A stretch of 64,000 bases of DNA. It comes from Thermohalobaculum sp039822785. Its GTDB lineage: Bacteria > Pseudomonadota > Alphaproteobacteria > Rhodobacterales > Rhodobacteraceae. The translations under genes were made by a program, and so were the position numbers. This document shows positions 17,608-25,428 of this stretch, piece by piece; positions within the stretch are counted from its first letter, which is position 1; each line of letters begins with the position of its first letter. Under the pieces are notes generated by a model, which ran no database searches, was not told the DNA's origin, and worked only from the letters and a program-made list of their open reading frames with translations. Where the stretch lies: contig JBCBMO010000001.1 in NCBI GenBank assembly GCA_039822785.1, positions 186,001 to 250,000 of the forward strand, read 5' to 3'.

Positions 17608-17855
17608 CGGGTCTCCAGGCATCCGGCGCCGCAAAATGGGGCGCAAGCTGATGGAAGGGGGTCTGCTCGCCGCTCGTATAGGCGCGATCCGGGGCGGTGT
17701 CACGGGCAGGCTGCTGCGCTGCAGGATGTCGTGCGGATGTCGCTCTTGGCGCGGCGAGGGGCGAATTCTGCCAACTTCCCATGCGCCAGCTTGGCGATCA
17801 CAGGGGTAGGTCCGCGGCTGGCTGCCGCAGGCATCCGTCGGCCTTGGAGAGCGTC

Positions 17856-19439
17856 ATGGAAGAAAGCGACATCGGCACCGCCACAGACGCGTCCGAGGGC
17901 GGTGGCGGGGGCCGCCGGCGCGGGCGTGGCGGCGGCGGGGCGGCCCGGCGGGCCGAGCGCACGGCGCCCCGGTTCGAGGTCGCCCGCTTCATCGAGCGCA
18001 AGATCCCGGACATGGAGATCCTCGACGAGGAGGCGCTCTCGATCATCGAAGCCAACGCCGAGACCGTGCTGGAGGAGATCGGCGTCAACTTCGTCGAGAA
18101 CCCCGATGCGCTGGCGCGCTGGCGCGAGGCTGGCGCCGATGTGCGCGACGAGCGGGTGCGGATCCCCAAGGGACTGGCGCGCCAGCTCTGCTCAACCGCA
18201 CCCTCGCGCTTTACCCAGCATGCGCGCAACCCCGCGCGCAGCGTCGAGATCGGCGGGCGCAACCTGGTCCTCGCCCCGGTCTATGGCCCACCCTTCTTCC
18301 GCGACTACGAGGGTGGGCGGCGCTATGCGACCATCGCCGACTTCGAGACGCTGGTCAAGCTGACCTACATGTCGAAGTGGCTCCACCACTCCGGCGGAAC
18401 GGTCTGCGAGCCCACGGATATCGCGGTCAACAAGCGCCATCTCGACATGCTCTGGGCGCATATGCGCCTAAGCGACAAGCCCTTCATGGGTTCCGTCACC
18501 GACCCGGTCCGGGCGGCCGACAGCGTGCGGATGTGCGAGATCCTGTTCGGCGAGGATTTCGTCGCGAACAACGCGGTGATGACCTCGCTCATCAACGTCA
18601 ACTCGCCGCTGACCTTCGACAACGTCATGATGGGCGCGCTCGAGGTCTATGCCCGCGCGGGTCAGGCCTGCATCGTCTCGCCCTTCATCGTGGGCGGGGC
18701 CATGGCGCCGGTGACCGTCGCGGGCACGCTGACCCAGATCCTGGCGGAGGTGATGGCGGGCATCGCCTATAGCCAGCTCATCCGCCCCGGCGCCCCGGTG
18801 ATCTTCGGCGCCTTCGTCACCTCGATCGACATGAACTCGGGCGCGCCCACCTTCGGCACGCCGGAGGCCTCGAAGATCCTCTACGGCGCGGGCCAGCTCG
18901 CGCGGCGGCTGGGCCTGCCCTTCCGCTCGGGCGGCGGGCTCTGCGGCTCGAAGCTGCCGGATGCGCAGGCGGGCTATGAAACCGCGAATACGCTGAACGC
19001 GGCGCTGCAGGGCGGCGTGAACTTCATGCTCCATGCCGCAGGCTGGCTGGAGGGGGGGCTCGTGTCCTCGCCCGAGAAGCTGGTGCTCGATGCCGATCAG
19101 CTGGGGGCGCTGCATTCCATGGCGGCGGGCATCGAGATGGATGAGAACGGCCAGGCGCTGGAGGCGCTGCGCGAGGTTGGGCCGGGCGGGCATTTTCTGG
19201 GCTGCAACCACACCCAGGCGAACTTCAAGACGGCCTTCTGGCGCTCCGAGGTGCTGGACTACCGGTCGTTCGAGGCCTGGGCCGACGATGGCGGGCCCGA
19301 CAGTTTCCAGCGCGCCCACCAGCGGGTGAAGAAGCTGCTGTCGGAGTATCAGGCCCCGCCGCTCGACCCCTCGATCAACGAGGCCCTGGCGGCCTTCGTC
19401 GCAGAGCGCAAGGCCTCCGAGCCCGACGCCTTCGCCTGA
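17856..19439 (+). CDS. Trimethylamine methyltransferase (MttB) family protein, non-pyrrolysine
   Basis: This 527-residue protein is of the MttB superfamily (FEVARFIERKIPDMEIL, AETVLEEIGVNF, FSSGGGLCGSKLPDAQ-type glycine-rich segment, SPEKLVLDADQLG). The true pyrrolysine MttB contains an in-frame amber codon. This gene has none, so it belongs to the large group to which glycine-betaine methyltransferase MtgB belongs. That group moves methyl groups from quaternary amines to corrinoid proteins. No corrinoid protein gene is seen beside it. Residues 13-35 are an odd Gly/Arg-rich stretch. ATG 17856 follows GGAGAG. Confidence 0.85.
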   Translation: MEESDIGTATDASEGGGGGRRRGRGGGGAARRAERTAPRFEVARFIERKIPDMEILDEEALSIIEANAETVLEEIGVNFVENPDALARWREAGADVRDERVRIPKGLARQLCSTAPSRFTQHARNPARSVEIGGRNLVLAPVYGPPFFRDYEGGRRYATIADFETLVKLTYMSKWLHHSGGTVCEPTDIAVNKRHLDMLWAHMRLSDKPFMGSVTDPVRAADSVRMCEILFGEDFVANNAVMTSLINVNSPLTFDNVMMGALEVYARAGQACIVSPFIVGGAMAPVTVAGTLTQILAEVMAGIAYSQLIRPGAPVIFGAFVTSIDMNSGAPTFGTPEASKILYGAGQLARRLGLPFRSGGGLCGSKLPDAQAGYETANTLNAALQGGVNFMLHAAGWLEGGLVSSPEKLVLDADQLGALHSMAAGIEMDENGQALEALREVGPGGHFLGCNHTQANFKTAFWRSEVLDYRSFEAWADDGGPDSFQRAHQRVKKLLSEYQAPPLDPSINEALAAFVAERKASEPDAFA

Positions 19440-19702
19440 TCCCTCAGCCTGCGGCGCAGCGCCGTCAGCTGCGCCAGGACCCGCACATGCGCCGCGGCGC
19501 GCCAGGCATGCGGCTGGTGGCGCCGCAGATCCTCCATCGTGCTCTCGAGCGCGATCAGGGCAGCGAGCGCGCCCTGTTCGATCGGCGCTGCCTCGGTGCA
19601 GAAGGCCGCTTGGCGTGCGGCCCAGCGCGCCGCTTTCAGCAGCATTCGGGGCCGTCGATGGTCGGCGTCTAGGGGGGCGGGGGCGTCGGTGGGGTGGCGC
19701 AT
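19349..19702 (-). CDS. DUF6477-like protein
   Basis: A 117-residue protein starting MRHPTDAPAP. Its central part, RRPRMLLKAARWAARQA followed by a Leu/Ala-rich helix pair (EQGALAALIALESTMEDLRRHQPHAW, AHVRVLAQLTALRRRLR), resembles DUF6477 proteins of Rhodobacterales from memory. Those are found next to DUF6456 genes, as here. The last 30 codons overlap the end of the mttB homologue on the opposite strand by 91 bases. It diverges from the DUF6456 gene across an AT-rich promoter region. Function is unknown. Confidence 0.5.
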   Translation of the reverse strand: MRHPTDAPAPLDADHRRPRMLLKAARWAARQAAFCTEAAPIEQGALAALIALESTMEDLRRHQPHAWRAAAHVRVLAQLTALRRRLRDQAKASGSEALRSATKAARASLIEGSSGGA

Positions 19703-19759
19703 TTTGGGACCTCTCGTTTGCCGGACGAGGGTCCGTCGTGGCGCCTGGCGTTGCGCTGA

Positions 19760-19890
19760 CCCCAGCACCATCGCCCTCTGATAAGTAAATATTCAGTTAA
19801 CTTTATGAGTTAGATGGTGATTAACTACTTGTTTACCTTTTCGGCAAAGCCTCCATAAATCGTTAATGATCAAACTTGCGTGGTAATCCC
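19760..19890. promoter_or_regulatory. AT-rich divergent control region with CtrA-like sites
   Basis: This region is markedly AT-rich compared with its surroundings. TTAA-CTACTTG-TTTA at 19821-19835 matches the CtrA consensus TTAA-N7-TTAA in 7 of 8 positions. TTAA at 19797-19800 starts a weaker copy. It lies about 60 bases before the DUF6456 gene. The match is seen; CtrA control is inferred. Confidence 0.4.
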
Positions 19891-20988
19891 ATGAGTACAC
19901 ACGAGATTATGACATCGTGTCTTGAACAGGCAGTCGCGATGTTCGGTGAAAGGCGCCTCTCTTGCTCCGCCCGCGATGCGGCGGTCTATCTGGCGCATAC
20001 AGGCCACGGGCAAAGCCTGCGCGCCATCGCAGCGGTGACCAAGACGCATCCGTCAACGGTTCTGCGCACCGTGAGGCGGGTGGAGGAGCGCCGCGACGAC
20101 CCGCTGTTGGACCGCATTCTGGACGATCTGGAAGCGGCGCTCGGCGAGGAGGGGGGCGCCCCCCTGCGCGAGGACATCGATGCGGCGGTCGTGGAGCGGG
20201 AGGCGCGGCGCTATCTGCGCAGGCTCTGCGAACCGGGGTCGTTCCTGTTGGTCGCCGATGGCGCCGACAAGGCCGGCGTCTTCTGCGCGGCCAACCATTT
20301 CCGCCGACCCATCGCGATGTTCGACGTGGATCTGGCGGCGGCCTTTCTGCGGCGCGATTGGATCCGGATCGTCCAGCGCGGCACGGCGACGGTCCGATAC
20401 CGCATCACCGACGTCGGCCGGGCCTATCTGCGCCGGGTACTCGCGGCGGCGGAGCCGGTCAAGGCCGCGACACCGCCCGATGCCTTTGCCGCCCAGCACC
20501 GTCTGGAAGGGGAGCGCATCGTCCCCGACCCGGTGGACGGTGAGCCGGTCAGCCGCAACGTGAACCTGGGCGAGAGCGTTCTGGGCTGGCTCGCCAAGCG
20601 GCGTGGCCCAGACGGCAAGCCCTATCTGGGCCCGGCAGAGGTTGAGGCCGGCGAACGGCTGCGCTGCGATTTCGAGGCGGCCCAGATGTCCCCCGGCGTG
20701 ACCCAGGACTGGAGCCGCTTCCTTGCGCCCATCGATCCCGGCACCGGCCCGGCCGGCGGCGCGGGTCCCGCGGCCGGCCCCCAGGCGGCGCGAGAGCGGG
20801 TGGCAGCCGCGCTCGGCGTGCTTGGCCCGGGCTTGGCGGACGTCGCCCTGCGCGTCTGCTGCTTTCTCGAGGGGCTGGAGGCCTGCGAGAAACGGCTCGG
20901 CTGGTCGGCACGCTCGGGCAAGGTGGTCTTGAAGCTCGCGCTGCAGCGCCTGGCGGACCACTACGGGCTGGGCACCTTCCGCCAGTAG
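19891..20988 (+). CDS. DUF6456 helix-turn-helix protein, GafA-like regulator
   Basis: This is a 365-residue DNA-binding-type protein. Residues 20-70 form a helix-turn-helix region (AVYLAHTGHGQSLRAIAAVTK, THPSTVLRTVRRVEERR). A middle domain (100-190) follows. The C-terminal DUF6456 domain (NVNLGESVLGWLAKR, YLGPAEVEAGERLRCDFE, VTQDWSRF) ends with a helical part that includes LGWSARSGKVVLKLALQRLADHYGL. In Rhodobacter capsulatus a protein of this architecture, GafA, directly activates the gene transfer agent cluster; the identification here is from memory. ATG 19891 is used, but its RBS is poor. TTG 19876 is an in-frame alternative. Confidence 0.6.
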   Translation: MSTHEIMTSCLEQAVAMFGERRLSCSARDAAVYLAHTGHGQSLRAIAAVTKTHPSTVLRTVRRVEERRDDPLLDRILDDLEAALGEEGGAPLREDIDAAVVEREARRYLRRLCEPGSFLLVADGADKAGVFCAANHFRRPIAMFDVDLAAAFLRRDWIRIVQRGTATVRYRITDVGRAYLRRVLAAAEPVKAATPPDAFAAQHRLEGERIVPDPVDGEPVSRNVNLGESVLGWLAKRRGPDGKPYLGPAEVEAGERLRCDFEAAQMSPGVTQDWSRFLAPIDPGTGPAGGAGPAAGPQAARERVAAALGVLGPGLADVALRVCCFLEGLEACEKRLGWSARSGKVVLKLALQRLADHYGLGTFRQ

Positions 20989-21030
20989 CCGCCATTGACC
21001 CCTGCGCGGGAGCGTGCATCGCTCTCGCGC

Positions 21031-21687
21031 ATGACCGCCGTTCGCATCGACGCCTCTCCGCCCTCTGTGATCGAGACCGATGCCCATGTCGCCGAGGGTG
21101 CGCGGTGGCTTGCGGCGGCAGAGCCCCGGTTCGCCCATGCCCTGGCGGTCGTCGACGGCGTGCCCCTGCGCCGGCGGCCCGGCGGTTTCGCCACGCTGTT
21201 GCGGGCGATCTGCGGCCAGCAACTCTCCGTCGCCTCCGCCCAGGCGGTCTGGACCAAGCTCGAGGCGGCGGATGCCTGCAACGCCCCCGGGATCCTGGCG
21301 CTTGACGATGACGGCCTGCGCGCCTGCGGGCTGTCGCGCCAAAAGATGGCCTATGCCCGGGCGCTGGCGGAGGCCGACCTCGATTTCGAGGCGCTCGCCC
21401 GGGTGCCGGAGGAGGAGGCGATCGCGACGCTCACGGCGATCAAGGGCATCGGGGTCTGGACCGCCGAGGTCTATCTGATGTTCGCCGTCGGCCGGCCGGA
21501 TGTCTTCGCACCCGGTGACCTCGCCCTGCAGGAGGGCGCGCGGATGCTGTTCGACCTGCCCGAGCGGCCGCGCGAGAAGGCGCTGCGGCAGATGGCCGGG
21601 GCCTGGTCCCCGTGGCGTGCCGTTGCGGCGCGCCTGCTCTGGGCCTACTACGCCCAGGCAAAATCACGCGAAGGGGTTGACCCATGA
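21031..21687 (+). CDS. alkA: DNA-3-methyladenine glycosylase II
   Basis: It removes alkylated purines in base-excision repair. The 218 residues contain the HhH-GPD fold with the hairpin LTAIKGIGVWTAEVYLMF and catalytic Asp near residue 163 (FAPGDLALQEG). AICGQQLSVASA is typical of the AlkA family. It lacks the N-terminal AlkA domain of E. coli, as short bacterial forms do. ATG 21031 is preferred over TTG 20995. Its stop overlaps the next start as ATGA. Confidence 0.9.
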   Translation: MTAVRIDASPPSVIETDAHVAEGARWLAAAEPRFAHALAVVDGVPLRRRPGGFATLLRAICGQQLSVASAQAVWTKLEAADACNAPGILALDDDGLRACGLSRQKMAYARALAEADLDFEALARVPEEEAIATLTAIKGIGVWTAEVYLMFAVGRPDVFAPGDLALQEGARMLFDLPERPREKALRQMAGAWSPWRAVAARLLWAYYAQAKSREGVDP

Positions 21688-22370
21688 CCGAGATCGATCC
21701 CGACACGCTGCTCAAGGGCCCGCGCGTGGCGCCGCGCAACCCGCGAACGACCGCCCTGGTGATCCTGCTGCACGGCTACGGCGCCGATGGGAACGACCTG
21801 GCGGGCCTGGCCGGGCCGCTGGCGGGGGTGCTGCCCGGCGCCGCCTTCCGGGCCCCCAACGCGCCGGAGATCTGTCGCGTGAACCCCGGCGGGCGGCAAT
21901 GGTTCCCCATCCCCTGGATCGACGGGGCGAGCGAGCAGGAGATGATGGTCAGCTTCTCCGCCGCCGTCGACCTGCTCGACCGCTACCTGACCGCGGCCAT
22001 GGCGGCGGAGGGGGTCGGCCCGGCGCAGACCGCCCTGGTCGGCTTCAGCCAGGGCACGATGATGAGCCTGCATGTCGCCCCCCGGCGCCCTCAGGCGGTG
22101 GCCGGCGTGGTGGGCTTCTCCGGTCGGCTGCTCGTCGGCGAACGGCTGGGCGCGGAGATGAAGTCGAAACCCCCCGTGCTGCTGGTCCACGGCGATCGCG
22201 ACGACGTGATCCCCGTGGCGGCGCTGGAGGCGACGCGCCAGGGTCTGGCAAGCGCGGGGGTCGAGGTGATCGCTCATGTGAGCCCCGGCACCCCCCATGG
22301 CATCGCACCGGACGGGCTGGGCCTGGCGGCCTCCTTTCTGCGCGAGAAGCTCGGCACGGCCGTCGGCTAA
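21684..22370 (+). CDS. Carboxylesterase/phospholipase-family alpha/beta hydrolase
   Basis: A 228-residue cytosolic serine hydrolase of the YpfH/EstB (Abhydrolase_2) family. It has oxyanion segment ILLHGYGADGNDL, nucleophile Ser122 in GFSQGT, Asp in HGDRDDVIPV and His in PGTPHGI, which complete the triad. The substrate is unknown, probably short-chain esters. It is coupled to alkA by ATGA. Confidence 0.85.
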   Translation: MTEIDPDTLLKGPRVAPRNPRTTALVILLHGYGADGNDLAGLAGPLAGVLPGAAFRAPNAPEICRVNPGGRQWFPIPWIDGASEQEMMVSFSAAVDLLDRYLTAAMAAEGVGPAQTALVGFSQGTMMSLHVAPRRPQAVAGVVGFSGRLLVGERLGAEMKSKPPVLLVHGDRDDVIPVAALEATRQGLASAGVEVIAHVSPGTPHGIAPDGLGLAASFLREKLGTAVG

Positions 22371-22470
22371 GCGCCTCGTTGCGCCCGAAGACCGATGCCG
22401 GGCAGCGAAACGTCAAGGAACTGTCGCAGGACGCTGCTATGGATAGCGGCGCGGGCGTAAATCTAGACGG

Positions 22471-22498
22471 TTGCAAGCCGCAGCCCGCCAGATATAGT
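22471..22498 (+). promoter_or_regulatory. Putative sigma70 promoter of the HNH gene
   Basis: TTGCAA at 22471 and TATAGT at 22493 are separated by 16 bases, about 65 bases before the HNH start codon, in a 194-base gap. The match to housekeeping hexamers is good, but this is not tested. Confidence 0.4.
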
Positions 22499-22564
22499 GA
22501 TGGCGCTGGGGTGTGCGGAGCCCTACTTCGCCCCGAGCGTCGATAAGCGACGGCGAGGCGAGCC

Positions 22565-23167
22565 ATGATGTCAACATTGCCAGCGGGCGGGAGTTTCGCG
22601 AACCAGTTCGTGCGACAACCGGCGGTCCTTCGCGACCACCCCGCCTTGGTTCTGAACGCGGATTATCGACCGCTCTCTTACTTCCCTCTCTCCCTCTGGC
22701 CCTGGCAGGAGGCGATCAAGGCCGTCTTCCTGGACCGGGTCTCGATCGTGGCGGAGTATGACTTCGAGGTGCATAGCCCCTCGATCGCGGTGAAGCTGCC
22801 CTCGGTGGTGGTGCTGCGGGACTATGTGAAGCCGGCGCGTTACCCGGCCTTCACGCGCTTTAACCTGTTCTTGCGCGACGAGTTCACCTGCCAGTACTGC
22901 GGGGCGACGGGGGAGATGACCTTCGACCATGTCATCCCACGCTCGCGCGGCGGGCGGACGACCTGGCAGAACGTCGTTGCGGCCTGCAGCCGGTGCAACC
23001 TGAAGAAGGCGAACCACACCCTGCGCGAGGCGGGGATGTCGATGGCGCGCCCGCCGTATCGGCCGGATGCGGCGGAGTTGCAGAACAAGGGGCGGAAGTT
23101 CCCGCCCAACTACCTGCACGAAAGCTGGATGGACTTCCTCTACTGGGACGCCGTGCTGGACGGCTGA
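22565..23167 (+). CDS. HNH endonuclease family protein
   Basis: A 200-residue protein. Residues 25-100 form the N-terminal part common to this family (LVLNADYRPLSYFPLSLWPWQEAIKAV). The HNH domain is at about 109-155: CQYCGATGEMTFDHVIPRSR, then TTWQNVVAACSRCNLKKAN, with two CxxC pairs binding zinc and DHVIPRSRGG holding the catalytic His. It is a widespread chromosomal family of unclear role, not tied to a mobile element here. GAGGCGAGCC precedes ATG 22565; a second ATG follows at 22568. Confidence 0.88.
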   Translation: MMSTLPAGGSFANQFVRQPAVLRDHPALVLNADYRPLSYFPLSLWPWQEAIKAVFLDRVSIVAEYDFEVHSPSIAVKLPSVVVLRDYVKPARYPAFTRFNLFLRDEFTCQYCGATGEMTFDHVIPRSRGGRTTWQNVVAACSRCNLKKANHTLREAGMSMARPPYRPDAAELQNKGRKFPPNYLHESWMDFLYWDAVLDG

Positions 23168-23174
23168 GGCCCCG

Positions 23175-23720
23175 TCAAGCGGCGCCCAGGCTCTCCGGCG
23201 GCCAGGGCCGCTCGCGGTCGGCAGAGGCAAGCGACGCGGCCCAGTCCGGCATCGTGCCCTGCCACATGGGCTGGCCGAGGGCCTCACAGACCTCCTGGGT
23301 GGGGACCGTGCCCCTCGGGCCGGCGACGACGGCGACGCGGACCAGGGCGCTGGAGCAGGCCTTGTCGCCCTGGCGCGTGGTCTGCTCGAAGTAGAACCAC
23401 TTCTCGTCGCGCGCCAGGCAGCGGCTCACGATCTCGAAGCGTTGGAACAGGCGGATGCGGCGGCGGTACTGCACGAAGGCGCCGCCAACCACCAGGCCCC
23501 AGCCTCGCCGCCTCAGCACCCCGAACAGCCCCATGCGCGCGCCATGGGAAAAGCGGCCAAGGTCGAACAGGGTCAGGTGCCGGCCGTTGTTGAGCTCCAG
23601 GAACATGTCTGCGTCCCAGGGCCAGCAGCGGGTGCGGACGATGCTCGGGGCCTCCGGCGCCACGGCGGGGTCGGGGCGCACCGTAAGCACGATGCCAAGG
23701 GCCCGCAGATAGGGATACAC
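23175..23720 (-). CDS. Acyl-CoA thioesterase (hotdog fold) family protein
   Basis: A 181-residue protein resembling the thioesterase/THEM6-like hotdog family: MDADMFLELNNGRHLTLFDLGR is here as WDADMFLELNNGRHLTLFDL, with RCLARDEKWFYFEQ later. The Asn-Asn-Gly-Arg helix start and the following beta strands are typical. Substrate and pathway are unknown. It is downstream of dsbB in the same direction (9-base gap) and converges with the HNH gene. Confidence 0.7.
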   Translation of the reverse strand: MYPYLRALGIVLTVRPDPAVAPEAPSIVRTRCWPWDADMFLELNNGRHLTLFDLGRFSHGARMGLFGVLRRRGWGLVVGGAFVQYRRRIRLFQRFEIVSRCLARDEKWFYFEQTTRQGDKACSSALVRVAVVAGPRGTVPTQEVCEALGQPMWQGTMPDWAASLASADRERPWPPESLGAA

Positions 23721-23729
23721 ACGGGCCTC

Positions 23730-24224
23730 TCAGTCGCCGCGGTCGAAGGGCATGCGGTGCCAGTGCACCGAGGCGGCCCAGAGCCCGGCCAACCCCAGCG
23801 AAAACAACGCGTTCCAGCCGGCCATGGAGACGCTGAGGAAGGACCAGGCGACCTCGTCGCAGCGGACGATGGGGGCGCTCATGATGCTCTCGAGCAGCGC
23901 GTCCGGCGATTGGCCGAGTGGGCTGGCCGCGGAGCAGGTCGACGGCCCCTCCCACCAGGCCTGCTCGACGCCCACGTGGAACAGCCCCAGACCCGCATTG
24001 CCCGCCATGGCGAGGGCGCCGAGGGCAGCCATGGCCCGGCGCTGGCGCCAGAGGACGGTGACGCCAAGGGCGCCCACCGCGATGGCGACGACATGGGGCC
24101 AGCGCTGCCAGATGCACATGGGGCAGGGGGCAAGGCCGCCCAGGTACTGGAAGGCGAGGGCGGCGATCAGGAGGGCGGCGGACCCGCTGGCGGCCAGCAG
24201 GATCCGCCCGTAGACAGTCATCAT
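23730..24224 (-). CDS. dsbB: Disulfide bond formation protein B
   Basis: This inner-membrane oxidase re-oxidises DsbA and passes electrons to quinone. The 164 residues have four hydrophobic segments, the first periplasmic Cys pair in APCPMCIWQRW, and the second pair as STCSAASP and IVRCDEVAWS. This is the expected DsbB layout. The ATG overlaps the upstream yqaA stop within ATGATGA-like sequence, so the two are coupled. Confidence 0.93.
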   Translation of the reverse strand: MMTVYGRILLAASGSAALLIAALAFQYLGGLAPCPMCIWQRWPHVVAIAVGALGVTVLWRQRRAMAALGALAMAGNAGLGLFHVGVEQAWWEGPSTCSAASPLGQSPDALLESIMSAPIVRCDEVAWSFLSVSMAGWNALFSLGLAGLWAASVHWHRMPFDRGD

Positions 24225-24802
24225 AGAGCGTACCGTGCTGCGACGAAGCCCCCTATGAGCAGCACGAAAGAGACGGTGAAGACAAGTCCCAGGCGCTCCT
24301 CGATGAAGGCTTTCACGGGCGGGCCCAGATACTTGAGGAGCGCCGCGACCAGGAAGAACCGCAGCCCCCGCGCGGCGACAGAGGCGATCGTGAAGACCAC
24401 CAGATCGAGCGCGACGGTGCCGGAGGCGATGGTGATCACCTTATAGGGAAACGGCGTGACGCCGGCGCCGAAGACGATCCAGGCACCCCATTCCTCGAAC
24501 CGCGCCTGAAAGTCGTCGAAGTATTCCATCTTACCGTAGAACTCGAGCACGGGGCGGCCGATCGTCTCGAAGGCCCCCCATCCGAGCGCATAGCCCGCGA
24601 GCCCGCCGGCGACCGAGGCGACGGTGCAGACGAAGGCGATCCACCAGGCGCGATGCGGCGCGGCCAGGATCATGGGCACCAGCAGCACGTCGGGCGGGAT
24701 CGGAAAGACCGAGCTTTCGATGAAGCTGACGCCGGCGAGGATCCAAAGCGCGTGCGGCTTCTCCGCCTGGGTCAGGGTCCAGTCGTAGAGCCTGCGCAGC
24801 AT
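24221..24802 (-). CDS. YqaA/DedA-family membrane protein
   Basis: A 193-residue inner-membrane protein of the SNARE-associated/DedA superfamily, YqaA branch. It has FIESSVFPIPPDVLLVPM, then GWGAFETIGRPVLEFYGK, and FGAGVTPFPYKVITIASG, with amphipathic re-entrant segments rich in Pro. DedA-type proteins act in lipid or envelope homeostasis (flippases in some cases); the cargo here is unknown. It is located just after tRNA-Leu and is the first gene of the yqaA-dsbB-thioesterase unit. Confidence 0.85.
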   Translation of the reverse strand: MLRRLYDWTLTQAEKPHALWILAGVSFIESSVFPIPPDVLLVPMILAAPHRAWWIAFVCTVASVAGGLAGYALGWGAFETIGRPVLEFYGKMEYFDDFQARFEEWGAWIVFGAGVTPFPYKVITIASGTVALDLVVFTIASVAARGLRFFLVAALLKYLGPPVKAFIEERLGLVFTVSFVLLIGGFVAARYAL

Positions 24803-24852
24803 CGTCGGTTCCCCCCGCCTTCACGTCGGCGACCGACGCGCACGGCACCGCC

Positions 24853-24937
24853 TGGTGGCCCCCGCCGGACTCGAACCGGCACGCCCTAAGGCAAGGGTTT
24901 TTGAGACCCCCGCGTCTACCAATTCCGCCAGGGGGCC
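24853..24937 (-). tRNA. tRNA-Leu (anticodon CAA)
   Basis: It is 85 nt including an encoded CCA. The 7-bp acceptor stem is GGCCCCC/GGGGGCC with discriminator A. The D-arm has AATTGGTAGACGC. The anticodon arm GGGGT-CTCAAAA-ACCCT gives CAA (reads UUG). A long variable arm precedes the T-loop GGTTCGAGTCC. The long variable arm and A73 identify the leucine class. Confidence 0.95.
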
Positions 24938-25428
24938 AGCGCGACGCCGGCGCAGGCTGTGGCATGGGGGGCGGGTGACTGGCAAGAGCGACGAGCACCC
25001 GGCGCTGGCTTTGGGATTGCCGGTATCGCACGGAGTACGGAGCGTCACACCAATGTCGTGAAATAGTGAACTTTGTGACGCCAAATTGATGAAGCGGCGC
25101 GAGGGGAAGTGTCGCATAGACCCAAGAGTACCATTGCTGAGTCGACGCCTCGTTGCTCTGCGGTAGAGCGAGAATTCCGCTTCTATGTCAGCACGATATC
25201 GAAAAAATACGAAGTGTCACAATCCTGGTGAGCATGGTATCACTATCCAGACTGCCAAGTTTTCCACAGTCATGAATGCAGTGAAAATCTGTTAATAAAT
25301 CGCTAATAAACATTCATCCATGTGCCTCTATCCACTTGCTAGGACCGCCCCCGAGTGGGACGAGTCCGTCGCGCATGGCTCACGCGTCCCGGTTAGAAAA
25401 CGTGACTATAGAGTGGGCAGGGATCACC
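24938..25428. other. Long AT-rich leader upstream of the giant gene
   Basis: These 491 bases have no convincing gene and are much more AT-rich than neighbouring DNA, especially 25180-25320. It should contain the promoter and regulators of the giant secreted protein. CAGTCATGAAT at 25267-25277 resembles one half of a PhoB box, but no second half at the right spacing was found. Several AT-rich runs near 25290-25310 could serve as -10 elements. No terminator for the divergent tRNA was needed here. Confidence 0.5.

Noticed and set aside
17856..19439. True pyrrolysine-containing trimethylamine methyltransferase
   Set aside because: The frame has no in-frame TAG that would encode pyrrolysine, and no pyl genes are nearby.
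22565..23167. HNH protein as part of a mobile intron or restriction system
   Set aside because: It lies between ordinary housekeeping genes, with no methylase, intron or restriction partner, and belongs to a common chromosomal HNH family.
24221..24937. tRNA-Leu as an integration (att) site
   Set aside because: No integrase gene or second copy of the tRNA 3' end is present in the following region.
25180..25290. PhoB box upstream of the giant gene
   Set aside because: Expected from the predicted phosphate-scavenging role. TGTCA-like words and one half site (CAGTCATGAAT) exist, but no second CTGTCAT-like half at 11-base spacing was found.
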